From the NCBI GenBank assembly GCA_015680685.1, contig MNCI01015694.1, positions 141,154-194,214 of the forward strand: a stretch of 53,061 nt of DNA, read 5' to 3'. The notes beneath the pieces are model-generated. The model did not search any database, had not been told where the DNA came from, and saw nothing but the letters and a program-made list of their open reading frames with translations. Below, piece after piece: positions 10,961-24,239 of the stretch. Positions within the stretch are counted from its first letter, which is position 1. Each line of letters opens with the position of its first letter. The DNA comes from Gnetum montanum (Eukaryota > Streptophyta > Gnetopsida > Gnetales > Gnetaceae). Position numbers and translations under genes: made by a program.

Positions 10961-13900
10961 CATAACGTATGAAAGTAGATGATTTACTCATGATGTTTTA
11001 CATAGTATAAAACTAGTTAATAATTATATAAGCAAATCTCCTCAAAGGAGACTCATGTCCTTAATGTCCTTGTATATATTCATGCAAGAATTTCTAAGAA
11101 CTTAAGAAATTAAATGCAAATCATTAGGATTATGGGGTTGAAATTTTAGAAAAAAATATTTCATGATATTATTTATCTTATAGTGTTGTATGAGGACCAT
11201 GTCTTAGTACAAAAAATTGAGAAGCTATTGAAAGCATGCAAAAAATGTTTCTATTAGATGAATTGATGATGAAGATATAACGTCTTATCATATCTTACTT
11301 TTGGAATGTGATTTACTCTCATTAGAATCTAAAGATCTTTGTCAATTCATTGGCTATATTTATATTCTACTAGAAATTAAGCAAGAAAAATTTTTCAAAG
11401 TATTTCTTAAAGATACAAAAGACCAAGGATCATATTTTTCAAGAAATACAATGATTGAAAATATAAAATATCTCAATGGAAGTAGCACAACATAATCCTA
11501 AACACATATGTAAGTTATTTAAAGAATGAGTGCTAAGAAAAATATGGTCAAATGTGGAAGAAAAGAAAAAAAATTGCTAGAAGCACACTTAAGATAATTA
11601 GATTTATTTAGAAGTTTTCTATTATAGAGCTAAAATTTCAATTAGAATAACTTAACTAGCAAGATTCATTTCAATTTACATTAACCTAGGATAGAAAGTG
11701 GGAGATGGATTAATCTTCTTAGAGAACAAAGCACATTCAAGCTTTGTTCATCAACAAATATTAAGGATGAGAACCATATCTTTTCTATTTATTCTTTAAC
11801 TAATAATCTCCACTAAAAATATAATATTACAATCAAAAATTTGTAGGACTTATTTTTATTACATATAGTGACACTTTGCCACTTCATTGAATCTATTTTT
11901 ATTTTCCATGAGATGAATGTTATTTTTGTCCAATAAATCATTTTTAGTCTACAGACATAATAAAACTTCAACTTTAAATTTAGTTTCATATTACACCTAT
12001 GAGATGAAAAGGAGCACAAAATCCAAAATAGCTAGTTAGAAACAAATTTTGATTCTACATGAGCTCTTTGCCACATAATCCATAAAAAGACTTATTGAGT
12101 ATCAATTTCAAAAGCCATATTCCATTTAAAAGCTTTTCTTAGAATCAAAATCTACTTTTATCCTACTTACTACTTCAGTTGAAAAGGAAGTGATGTTTCA
12201 AGCTTGTTCTATAAAGCTTTGACCATGTGGATAGGGGTCCATAATAGCTACATTGGAACTATGAAAAGAGATAGATTTTAATTCTAAAGTGCTTCAATTA
12301 GCATTTTAGCAAAAGAAAGGATTATAAAACCAAAATTTAGTTCTACTTAGCTAAAGCTCCATGAAAATTTATGTAGAAAAGGCCATTGAATGTTCTAAAA
12401 GAAATATGGGATCTACAAAGTCTAAAAGTACTATTTATGATAAGACGGAAAAAATGATATAGTTGAAGTTCTTTGATTATAATTTTCACATTAGATGCAT
12501 TAGAAGAGGCAATATCTAGAACCAAAAACAGGTTATATTTGGCCCATTACCAAAGAAACTACCATTATAAGAAATTTTGGTTCTATAAAGTACCATTTTC
12601 CACATCTTTGAAGTGTTAAAAGTAAATTGCATTTACAAAAAAAAATTATTCTAAACAAGGGCTCTCCCACTTCAATAGTTAAGCTTAAGTAAAAAACTCA
12701 TCCTTCACATCCACTATGATAGAAGAATGTTCTTCATGTCAACTCAACTAAATAGATCAATCATAGTAATATTAGGATTAGCTTTTAAAAATGGTTTACA
12801 AAACTAAAATAAAGAGCAGAAATTCATATTTGAAACTAAAATTTTGTTCTATGAAAGCTTCCAATTGTAATACCCTTCTTTCTAGGCCTTAAATTAGAGA
12901 GCATAATATTGCTTAAAACCCCTAAAGAATAATTGTTCATGTCAAGGAATAAGAAAACAAATGAACTATGCAACAAAAGGAAATAAGAGAACCTATTGTA
13001 AAGCTGTGATCCCAAGGAAAAATGAAGAAATTAAATAACAAAAGAAAAAATGCATAAATGTAAAATTACATAAAATTAAGATAAACATATATGTCAAACA
13101 CTAAAACATTTAACAAGAAAGAAATGTAAATTTGAATCTTTGAAAATATATATAAATGGTATAATAACAAGGTCTAATCTATACATCATCCATATATGCA
13201 AAAACTAAAAAGAAGGAAAAAAATGTGTACTATAATGCTAAAAGGACAAAGAGATAACTACAAAAATCTCAATTAGAAGCATGAATTCATCAAACACACT
13301 AAGAGAACTCACTAGATCATCCAAGATCTCCAATCTTCTCCCATTTTGATAAATCTATAAATAAAGTTGGTTATTAGTATAAAACAAAGTGAAAAACCTT
13401 AGAACCATCTCAAATTAAAGAATGGGCAGATCTTATGAGATTTAGGAGCATGGATGACCTAAAAAACATGTTAGCTCAAAAAACTCTAAGCAAGAATACA
13501 ATGTACAACCAAATATCCACCCATCAAATAATATCAAAACTAAGATTTGCTAATTCTAACAGTTGCTACAAACATGGAGGCTACTTCACCCCACATTCAA
13601 TATCAAATGTATATCATGTTATCATGTGTACTTATTAAATTCCAAAACCAAAACATTTTCAAATTAAATATCAAATTACCATGTGCATGGATTTATTATT
13701 AGTCTTAGATAGAATATGAAGTATCATCAAAGACTCTCTTCCAACGTTCTTCCTACATACTAGTGCCAAAGAAATCATCCATACTCACCTCTAACATTTT
13801 GGAGGAATCAAATAAAAAGGACCAATGAGCCATAAAATTATCCTCTTGTGTAGTATGGGGCCTACAATGAAAGCTACATTGATGCATCCCACTAGGGATC

Positions 13901-16900
13901 AATCACAAACCATCTCTAGGGAGCCCATATCTAAATAACCATATAACTTGGTGCTAGCTCCATCATCCAAACACCAAATAGACATACAAACATGGTAAAC
14001 CAAACTAAGTATGTAGGGTACCAACAACACCAAAAAATCCATCTTATTAAAGAGAATCAATAATCCAAGGGATTTTTACAAGGATACCAATCCAAAAAAT
14101 GACATACACCATCAAACCCAAACAAATCATATGAAAATTTAGAATTACAAGGAATTAAATCCCACATCTAAGAGATCTCAAATATCTCATCAATATCCCA
14201 AGTTATCAACCAAATCTAAGAAGATGAAACATGACCATAGCTTCAAACAATCCAATTGAGCCATAATAATGGGAAGACCAAATCATCAACAACCAAAAAC
14301 CTCATATGGACCAATACTCAAATTATTAAATATCCACATTTTCAAAAAGGGTGTATCAAAGCTCAATACCAAATGAAAAGATTAATGAGATCAAAAAGGG
14401 AATAATACATACAATAAGGATTTGAAAAAAATTAGCAAAATGACCAAGATAAAGATCTAAGATGAACAATGGGAAAAAACCACACATAAACCAAGGTTCA
14501 AACCAAGAAATACTTATCATGGAAAGAAAATAAGCATAAATTCAAAAAGATGGAAGATTCAACAAGGCTTTAGAAAGCATAGAGATTAAGAAAACTAAGT
14601 TTCATATTAAATTTAGGAAACCAAATATCACTAGAAAGAAGCTTGTTGCAAAGCTAAGCTTTTCACAGAGATCTCTATGGAAGACTAGAGATATCTTTAG
14701 TAGGCTAGAGACGTCTGAAGGGAGATGTCTCTAGTCAAGGTGAGATGTCTTTAGAAGTTGGAAGAATTCTCTAGCATAGCTAAGATGTCTCAAATGAGAC
14801 ATCTACATTGAAGGAGAAACATCTCTAACAAGGTGAAGTCAACTCTAGGGAAGATGAAACGTCTATGTGGGTTGTTGAGCTTGTAAGAAAAATGTCTTTC
14901 CAAGATCCAAGACATCCGAAATTAGCTGGAAAAGGTCAAAATTCAGCTAGAAAGGAACCAAAATGATGGGGAATGATAAAAAAACTGTAGGTAGGTTATC
15001 AAAAATCCAAGAACAAAAACTAATGAAGAGCAAGAGTAATCCAATGACTAAACTAGTGAAGAAAACTAAAATTGATAAATATGAAGCTTGGAAATATCAA
15101 AATGAAATTTTTTTTTCATATGATTCATATTACAATATGATCAATGTTGAAAGAGATTAGATTAAAAGCACTACAAAAATAAGGAATCCCAAAGACTTAT
15201 GAGAAGATCTTGTAATCAAAAAAAGAGGAAGAACAGAGCTAAGAAGAATATCAAAGATGAAAGGAAATTCCAATACTCTAAACTATCCACCAAATGAAAT
15301 CAAATTACAACCTTTAAATCTAGGATAAAACTATACAATAATTAAAATAGACCAAATATTTAATTACAACCAATAATTACCTAGTGTACAAAAAAATCAA
15401 ATCCCACAAAATGGTTGGAATAATTTTCACAAAATCCATACTTGAAAATAATGGAAACAATAATACCATTATCATCAAGTATGCATACAAAATCTACCAA
15501 ATTCACATTACAATAATTCAAAGCAATACCGATCAAACCATAAATAACATCATTTTAATATGGAAAAATAAATGTAAAACTCATCCCATGAATGTGCACA
15601 AACATGCAAATCAATGGAAAAGAAGCCAAGATTACTCACCTCCAAATCTACATGAAGAAATCCATGAAAGAGGAGAGCAACATAGCAAACATTAAAGTAA
15701 TAGCATCACACCTCCACTAGCTTCAATCTCCCATAGCACCTCTCTCTAATAATTAAAGTGTATGGAAGTTTAAATAGAAATTAATAAAGAATCATGAAAA
15801 GGAAGAAAATGGCCAATTTACCAAACTAGGCATTAAACAAAAATAATATTACCACTAATCCTTACCATCATACAAGTAACTTCCTCTGTTCTCATGTAAC
15901 TTCTACATATGCTAAATTAGTCAATAAAGCAAATTTCTATAAAAGCCACTATTCCAAAAATACTCTAGTAATTCTTTAATAATAAAATAAAACTAATTTA
16001 ATTAAATATAATACATGCAGCTACCAATGCCAGATAATAAACAAGGTCATAAAATACATTTTAAAGAAATCAAGAAAACCATAGATCACATGTCATGCCA
16101 TGCTTCCATCCAATCCTCATGAAATCCTACTACACTCAACAATTGAGGTTAGTTCACATCTATTCAATGGTAATAAATGTGCATATATGAATATAAAAAG
16201 ACATATAATTACCAAAATATACATAATAACATTAATATACACAAGCATCTCAAAGCTCATCAGCATAAAATATATCAAATTGATAACACACATAACATAC
16301 ACTCAAAGCATAAGCATCACAATCTTAATAAGGATTATGCATACCAAGGATACCAAAAATACAAGTTGTTATACCTATCCATGTTATCTCCAAGTCATTT
16401 AGGACTAATCATTAAAATTAAAATCTAGTTCTATTTAGCTTTCCCCTTAAAAAATATTATTAATTATTAAAACTTGGTTTTGTAAGCTCATAAACCATTC
16501 CAACCAAAGAATTATAATCAAAATATGATTTTGCTAAGTTTATGCCATGTCAACTTAGGAAGTAGAAGCATTGTCTAAGAATAAGCTTTTAGAACTAAAA
16601 TTTGGTTATATGAAAGTTGACTTTATGAGCTCATAATGTCCATTGCACATCAAGTTATCATCATACTTAATAAAATCTAGCTTTAGAACCAAAATTTGAT
16701 TAGAGACTTCAATGTTGACTTGTCAACTTAGCATAAAGTGTTTTAAAAATGTGATTCAGGAAGTGAGATTAAGACATCAAAAAGCTACAAGATGTCAGTC
16801 TAACATCTAGATGATTTATGGGAAGGAAGCTACATAATTAATGCTAAACCAAGGGTAGCTATATAAAACACATGATTCAAGTTCAACTAAATAACTACAG

Positions 16901-17499
16901 ACCATCTAAATGAAATTAAAATCATCTAGATACTTTAACCAAAGCCATATCAATGCCTAAGCCTATATATAGAATGATCTAGAACATTACAATAAATGCA
17001 ACCAATTCAGCATCAAGATAAGCTTCTACACATGATTTAAAAGCAAGCTTAGCTACCATGTAAGCTTATCTAGAAGGAAATCAAATGACTCTATAAACTC
17101 AAATGAATTTTTTAAATTTGAAGTCACTCTAGCATTATAAATTATAGCTAAGTTACAAATTCGAAGATAGTAAAAAATAGCTCTTGAAATAAGAGTTTGA
17201 ATCTAGAAGCCATTACAAAGAACAAAGCTTGCCTTGAAAATTCAAAAAACCAAAGCTTGAGCACCCAAAATATTCAAAGCTAAGGAAAGTTTAAGAAACA
17301 TTCAAAGAACATTCAAACTTTAAGATAATAAATTTATCCATAAGAAAATCTAAAGAGAACTTTGGTGTTGCATTTGACAAAATTTCTTAATTGAATTATG
17401 ATAGTCCTATCCAAAAATAGGAAATTTCATCCATAACAACAAGGATTCTCTCCATGTGATAGAGGAAAACATATAGGAGAGCTTAAAAATATGATATAA
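10961..17499. other. AT-rich DNA without recognisable genes
   Basis: About 6.5 kb of strongly AT-rich sequence. Short open frames occur on both strands (for example 13435-13638, 15384-15695, 16100-16402), but their content is the Asn/Ile/Lys-rich type expected by chance, and none shows a motif I know. Two local patterns stand out. Pseudo-palindromes related to AACCAAAATTTGGTT recur in 11620-12850 and 16410-16720. An AGATGTCT cluster sits at 14650-14920. It is probably very old, unrecognisable transposon DNA. Confidence 0.6.
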
Positions 17500-19506
17500 A
17501 AATGTAGAAATTTTGGTATGACACTAAGTACCAAAAAGTCTATCTTAGGACTCAAAGTGAAAACCTTCTTGGTCACATTGTAATCAGAGGATGTTTCCAT
17601 AAATCTAGAATGTGTTGATGCTATTCTAGAGGTTTCTTAACCTTTGTCCAAAAATGCCTTAAGACCTTCTTAGAGAAGATTAATTTTATAGGGTAGTTCA
17701 TTCATATATTTGTTAAATTGGTAAAACCTCTTAATATAATACTAAAGAAAGATGATGATATTGTATGGATTTCTGAATAGAAAAATACTTTCATAAAAAT
17801 AAAGGAATCTATTATCAATTTCCTAGTCTTAATTTCTAGTTGGTATGAAAATGATTTCCTTCCATATGCTTTATTAACTAATCATACCTCAACTACTATC
17901 TTAACATAGGATACAGGTAACTAGGAAGAATGTCCCATCACATACATGTCTAATTCCCTTAAAGTTGTCAAGGTAATATAGTTAATACTTGGGAAAAAAC
18001 TTTATGTAGTGGTTAATGCTCTAAAGGAATTTCAAATTTATTTATTAAAATCAAAAATTATAACCATCATCTTTAATCTTGCTATTGTGACCTTTGCAAA
18101 ATTACAAGATCCTTTAAAAAGGAAAGCGAAATGGATTATGAGATTGTAAGAGTGCAATATACAACGGAAAGTAGCCAAGATAGTGAAAGGAACTAGACTA
18201 ACTAAGTTGATAACTCATGCATTAACTCTAGAACAATCAAGGATCTCATATCAGCTAGAGCCAATTGTTATACATGTGTTATAAATTGAAGATGAGGAAT
18301 CCATTCCATTTCTTCAAACTATCTAAATGATCATTGGTCTGAAGCTATCAAATACAATCTAATTTTCAATCATTGTCCTTTTAGTCCTCTAAGATATAAA
18401 TAAAGACTATTAAATTTTCAAAGTCTTAATTTCTACACAAAAGAAAGAATGGTTTCATGAGAAAATGATTTGGATCAAAAAATAGAGCATTAAGATAAAT
18501 ATTCTACATTGTATGAGGGGCTTTAGCTAGGGAACGATCCTAGAGTTACCTTGGTATGCCTCTACCCTATGGAATTCTAATGTTTGGGAACTTTTGCACA
18601 TTTGGAATAACACAACAAGAAACAAATAATTTTACCTTGATAGCATTAGAGGCATCAACCAAAAAGCATTTTATTTACCTATTCCTATATCTTATCAACT
18701 CTGATGTCAAATTAACTAAGCAAGATTGAGCTTCCATTATTTTGAAATTGAAAAATATAGATGGGTCCAAATTATAAGAGAATAGAACCTTTCATTTATG
18801 TAATCAAATAGAAATTGAAAATGAACATCACATATTCTCTCATATTCTAGTGTAAATTTGCAACAAATGATAAATTATAGCTAATATTTTAGTTTAGCTT
18901 TTTGAAATAGCACCAAAGAAACTTGGTAACTTTATTAATGAAGCACTTGCTACACATACCATGTATATTTCTTTTATCTAATAGATCCCAAGGCTCTCTA
19001 AATGTCATAAAAAGCATTTTAGTTTCATTAATATCCAAAGAAGAAAATTTCTCCATGATCAATGATGACATTTTTAGAAAATATTTTGAAAGAGTTTATT
19101 GTAGGTGTTTAAATAAGGAGCAAGCTGATGAGATAATAAATTGTTTACATGACAAATAATATTTAGGCTATATCTCCATAATTCATAGTCACAAAATCTA
19201 GCTATTATTGATCCACCATGGCCACTAATGTATATAGTATGGTAAAATCATGTGTATAATGCTAAATATTTAAGGGTAGAGATGCTAAAAATTTAGCACC
19301 TTTACAACCTATCATTAAGGTTACAACATTTTCACAATGGATACTTAACTTATTTGAAGACATTAATCCATCATCATTAAGCCAACACAAATTCACCTTA
19401 ATAGCAACGGATTACATAATATTAAGGTTAGAACCTAGGGATACTAATGACGCTACATCACATGAAGTTATTAAGTTTCTTCAAAAAGTTATCATTACAA
19501 GATATG
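17500..19506 (+). pseudogene. Element F: Ty3/gypsy pol remnant, RT C-terminus to integrase (5' part)
   Basis: The plus strand, across several frames, gives the C-terminal RT motif (LECVDAILEVS at about 17605, then LEKINFIG and FVKLVKPLN at 17675-17735). A much-decayed RNase H region follows. From about 19040 the integrase zinc-finger region reads FERVYCRCLNKEQADEI, then the start of the integrase core ILNLFEDINPSS, QHKFTLIATDY and DATSHEVIKFLQKVIITRY up to 19506. A solo LTR interrupts the frame there and the protein resumes at 20306. Gag, protease and the LTRs of this element were not found. It is a different lineage from A-E. Confidence 0.7.
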
Positions 19507-20300
19507 TGATGAATCGCGATATCATGTACGCGATATCACATCCACCACGCGATATCGCGTCCTGCCTCATCTTCTATAAATAAGAGGTAGCACCCTTGGT
19601 TCCCATATAATTAGATTTAGACCCTTAGCCAGATTCTTGCAGTTTTGTTATTCCATAGTTAGAATTATTTCTGTGTGCCCACAGTAGGAGTCATAGAGTG
19701 AACGGATCTTTATTCGAGCAATTTGTACCTGAGCACAATTTTGTGTATGGCAATAAAGACAAACTTTATGATAAACCTTGCAGCATACAAACTAAGCTAA
19801 TTAGTAATTAATTATTGTTTAATGCTTTCCTAGTTAATTAATATCTCTCTCGACCTTCAACCCCCTTATTTAAATACACTCAGTACGATCACTTCGAGCA
19901 TGCGTGTAGCACTTGGTAACCCAGTAACAATTAGTGTTTGGTAATCCCAGCAATGTTGCACTGGTTCAGGATGTGTACAGAAAATGGGAACAAATACTGG
20001 TGTTAGGAACATTTAGAAACTAGTTAATGAATAATTAATGTAAGTTAGCCACTTAGTTCTCTCTCCCTCTCCTTTATTAGAAAAAGACATAAAAAATACA
20101 AAAGCTATAAAAATCATATACCTCAAGCTTACTTTACCATACAACCATGACAATACAAGTAAGTTTGGGAAGACAACGATTAATTAACCCTGAGTGTTCC
20201 ATTAAGGTGCATAAGCACTTGGTCCTTGGAGTTCAACCGGATCGTGCGTGAAATGCTCGTATTCGTATGGTTGAGTGTAGGGGTACCTCACCACTCATCA
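19507..20300 (+). repeat. Solo LTR of the TGATGAG family, TSD ATATG
   Basis: A 794-base LTR from TGATGAATCGCGATATC to CCACTCATCA, flanked by perfect duplications ATATG (19502-19506, 20301-20305). U3 is only about 70 bases and carries three GATATC palindromes, followed by TATAAATA at 19575-19582. The CTTTATT...AATAAAG hairpin is at 19708-19758. No internal sequence remains, as expected after LTR-LTR recombination. It lies inside the integrase of element F. The intact ends and duplications suggest it is fairly young. Confidence 0.92.
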
Positions 20301-20305
20301 ATATG

Positions 20306-20970
20306 GATATTCCTATAACTTAGTAGTGAATAATGGTCCCAACTTCATTTCTCTAAAAATCATAGAATGGACTATGCATAACAAAATCTTGATTAAAATC
20401 ATTATATAATATTACCCACAAGAGAATGGTCTAGCTAAGTCCTCTAGCAAGAATCTCTTCAAGGAAATTAAGAACATGATCACAAATAACTCTAGGTCTT
20501 GACATGAGAAAAAAAAATAGAATCATATACATTATAAAGAATCTATGAAAATAGCTCTTCATAAATTATTTTATGATAAAAAACCCATGTTGCTTATTAA
20601 CTTGTGAATTCCTCATAAATTCTTACTAGATTATATAAGTATCGATGAGAGACTTATTGCTAAGACTTATGATCTTTAGAATATTAAGCTTAAATGTTTG
20701 AAAGCATTAGAATGTTTATCAAATCACTAAGTGATTACTAAAAAGTGATTTGATAAAAGGTTCTTTTCAAAGATATTTCAAATTGGATATCTAGTTCTAA
20801 AAAGAAACAAAGATTCTAAGCAAAAGGATTCTTAAACCAAGTTCTTGCTCATGCGGTTAGGATATTGATATTGTAGCCCCTAATGCTTATGAAATAGATG
20901 ACCTTTAAGGTGACAAGTTTTCTCAAAACTTCAATGTGCTCTACTTCAAACATTTTTATATTGGTATTCC
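20306..20970 (+). pseudogene. Element F: integrase C-terminal part
   Basis: This continues the integrase broken by the solo LTR. It reads LVVNNGPNFIS (the second catalytic Asp position of D-D-E, here Asn), PQENGLAKSSSKNL (Gly-Leu-Ala-Lys where the catalytic Glu is normal), IKNMITNNSRS, a KALECLSNH stretch, FDKRFFSKIFQIGYLVLKRN (the strand-rich C-terminal domain) and a last block near 20905-20960 ending LYFKHFYIG. Stops and catalytic substitutions show it is dead. No chromodomain is visible before similarity ends near 21000. Confidence 0.7.
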
Positions 20971-20998
20971 ACATGAACACCTAGTAGATTACTATTTA

Positions 20999-21790
20999 AT
21001 AAGTTATAGTTATTAATAAGTATATATATATCCATATATGATGCATTGCATATCATATGCACTTGAGTAGAATTAATTTAATCTTTTATGCACTTATAAA
21101 ATTATCTATTATTTTAGTAACATGCATTGCATATAGCTTTAGAATTATATTCATATAAGCATATGCTCTAGAAGTAAACTTAAAGGATATTTGAATTCAA
21201 TGCTTAGTCTCTATTAAGTGTACTTAATAGATTATGGAAACACTTGTAACTCTTTCATTCTTTGCTAACTAAATTTAAAAATTAAATCCTTGACACTAAG
21301 TTATGAGAATAATATTTTATGAAATTTCATTTTACCTGCAATTTATTTTATGGCATTACCTTTGAGGTTGAGCACATACACACCTAGTAGCTCAATAATT
21401 TAATAAGTTCTTAATAAGTATGTATATATCCATAGATGATGCATTACATATCTTATGCATTTGAGTATAATGCATTTAATCTTTTTATGCATTTATAGCA
21501 TTATCTCTTATTATAGTAACAGGAATGACATATAGCTTTAGGATCATATTCATATAAGTGCATGCCCTAGAAGTAAACTTAAGCAATCTTTGAAGTCAAT
21601 GCTCAATCCCTATTATGTGTACTTGATAGATTATGAGAACACTTGTAACTCTTTCATTCTTGGTTAACTAAATTTAAAAATAAGATCCTTAATGTTAAGC
21701 TATGAGAATCACATTTTATAAAATTTCCTTCTTCCTACAAGTTGTTTTATGGCACTACCTTTGAGCTTGAGTTGATTCTATATGCATATA
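20999..21790. repeat. Tandem duplication, two units, period 398 bases
   Basis: The block starting AATAAGT...TATATATCCATA...GATGCATT recurs 398 bases later (TCCATA at 21031 and 21429) and can be followed for nearly the whole unit. Shared landmarks include ATATAGCTTTAG, CTAGAAGTAAACTTAA, ACACTTGTAACTCTTTCATTCTT and TATGGCA. The units differ at perhaps 15% of positions by eye, so the duplication is old. It lies just 3' of the F integrase and may be its 3' untranslated region. Confidence 0.8.
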
Positions 21791-23929
21791 CATGGTTAAC
21801 TTTAAAAATAGCATAAAAGGAAAGGTTGAGTTGCTACTTATACACTTGTGACTAAGAAAAGGAGAGAATGCTTTGTAGTTTCAAGATGATTAATCATTTT
21901 TCGTTTCTCCCAAAATTCACTTTTCATTGGATTCTTTGACACCATAAATATAGTTAAAAGTTCAAAATAATTAGAATAATTACTACTATAGTGATTACAA
22001 TATTTTCTTCCTTTTTTAACAATGATACAATTTCTATTGCTATTGCTTCTTTGGTGATTATAATTTAGTAGTTTCTTTTCTTTTAAATTTTTATTGTAGT
22101 TCTTTTACCTTGTGGGTGTTTTCTATTATAAAGTTATTTAATATTTTTCATGTTTAATATTTCCAATTAAATATACAAGTTATCAATATATTTACTCTAA
22201 TTATTCTAAATACAAAAATTAATGTAGATATAAGTCATTTAATACTTCTATTAAGACCATTCCTAGGCAAGTCATGCCTATTCATAAGTCATCCCTTATA
22301 AAACATGCTCTCTAGGTGTAGTGCATAAACATTGAATCATCTCCATGACCAATATTGTCACATCAACATGTGCAATATAAGATAAAATAACAAAAAATGA
22401 AATAAACAAAATGAAAATATAAAATGAATGTTATATTGATGAAATAATGACAAAGTAAATCAAAATGTCTAATGTTAAGAGGAGATGATATGATAAGCCT
22501 AAATTGAATGCTATAGAGATTACAACAAAGATTGAAAGAAAGGAATAGAGAGAAACGTATACTAGGAAACATAAACAATGAGAGAGAATAGAGATAATAA
22601 AAAGAATAAAATTACACAACTTTAGAACACTTATGCATTAAAGAAGCAAATTGAAGCTACAAATAAGTTGATGCTAAAGAGAGTTTAGGCTACAAATCTT
22701 CATGTTACTTTTGAAATTGACTTTGCTACCTTTTAAAGGATTGCTAGAAGTTGGTAAATGATCATAGAAGAAATTAATATAGGAAAACATCAATGATGTC
22801 ACTAAGGTGACACAACATTAATAGCTCAGAGTTATTGAAGGTATGCAGTGTAGAATGAAATTCGGATGATGGATGAACATGCCTACAAATTGCAACTCTC
22901 TATCAATGATAACTATTATGAAGGGGATGGAAATGATGTTGAAATAAGATGGCATGATGAGACATTGTTAGAGCTCAAGGGATTCAAGATCTCTTTGGCT
23001 AGAAAGAATGATGAATTGCCAAAAGGTACAAAATAAGGATATATACCAAGTGTTTATAGACTAGAGAAGTGTCTTGGGCTTTGTAAACAAATGATGATTC
23101 TAAGGATAACATTGGACATAATAGATAACATGATTAGGTGGGTAATACTAGTGTTGATGTAGGAAATGAGGTTAGCATTGATGGTATTTATTATGTTGTC
23201 ACTTGAGGTTGATGTTGAAAAGATTTTGCCAATGTTACTAGCAAATGAGGTAGACATTGATAATAGATGTTGCTTGTGATGTCATTTGTTGAAAATATAT
23301 TGAGAATTTAACTAATTCTAGAGCTAACATAAGCAATGATGTAGGAGGTGACATCTAATGTTACTACTAATGAGGTAGCTTCTAGAGATGATGAAAATAT
23401 TTTCAAATGTTGAGGACTAAGGCAAGTTGGATAGAATGTTGAAGAACTACCTAGTTTTCTAGACAGTTTGAAAAAAGAAAAAATTAATAGAATACCCATA
23501 GCATGTGTTTGAGTCCATTGTTTAGACTCTTTATTCAAGTGGTTGAACTTGCATATAATCATGGTTGGCAATAAAGATTGGGATTAATTTTTACTCATTG
23601 CAATACTTTGGCTTATATTTGATTTATATTTTAGAGCATTTAATTTCTTCTCAATTTATTATCGTTTATTAGCACAATGTTTATCTTTCCATGCCCTTTT
23701 GTTTTGGCAAAATAAGCATGTAAGACCTCGAACATTAAACATGGATTAGCATGGTAATTCTAATAGTTGGTTAGCCTAGTTCACCTAATGGTTAGCTAGC
23801 TTTCTAACCTAGTGTTTAATACATGAATCCACAAATCCATCAACAGGTTAATGGAGTAGACTCTTATCTCTTCATTATAGATTACAATTATTTTTCTATT
23901 TTTAGTACATTTATCTATTTAGTAAAAAT
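21791..23929. other. AT-rich stretch, nothing recognised
   Basis: About 2.1 kb of AT-rich sequence. Short open frames on the minus strand (22363-22619, 23054-23257, 23308-23571) are hydrophobic or low-complexity and match nothing I know. Some plus-strand phrases near 22860-23100 (such as KGFKISLARKNDELPKG) could be transposon-derived, but I cannot assign them. Confidence 0.45.
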
Positions 23930-24137
23930 GGCTAGAACAATATCATCAATCATATGCCTTAGTTACACTTAACCATACAATCTAATGCCACAACAAGTGC
24001 AACTAAGAAGAGAATGACCTACTATTTAACATGACTAGGCTAGAGGTTAAACCTATCCCATCTATAGATTACAATACAATCTACCATGACACTTGTAGAA
24101 TATATGGTCCAAAGTTTGGTATACTCACCACGCATCA
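23930..24137 (+). repeat. LTR fragment, TGATGAG family, U5 end
   Basis: It shares CATATGCCTTAGTTACACTT and CAAGTGCAACTAAGAAG with the U5 of the LTR of E (2010-2100) and ends GGTATACTCACCACGCATCA, a decayed GGTACCTCACCACTCATCA. The start of this LTR and any partner were not found. Confidence 0.55.
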
Positions 24138-24239
24138 CATAGCATTATGTTCTACTTAAGTTCTAGGAAAGTATAGTGTTGGCTATGTATCTTCAAGTAA
24201 ATATAGTCAAACAATTTTAGTTCTAATGCCATTAATAAA

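Noticed and set aside
15384-15695. Open frame of 103 codons as a possible small gene.
   Set aside because: Composition is Asn/Ile/Lys-rich as expected from AT-rich DNA, with no recognisable domain or splice context.
22363-22619. Two overlapping minus-strand hydrophobic frames as membrane proteins.
   Set aside because: Leu/Ile/Phe/Tyr runs come from AT-rich sequence; two different frames look equally hydrophobic.
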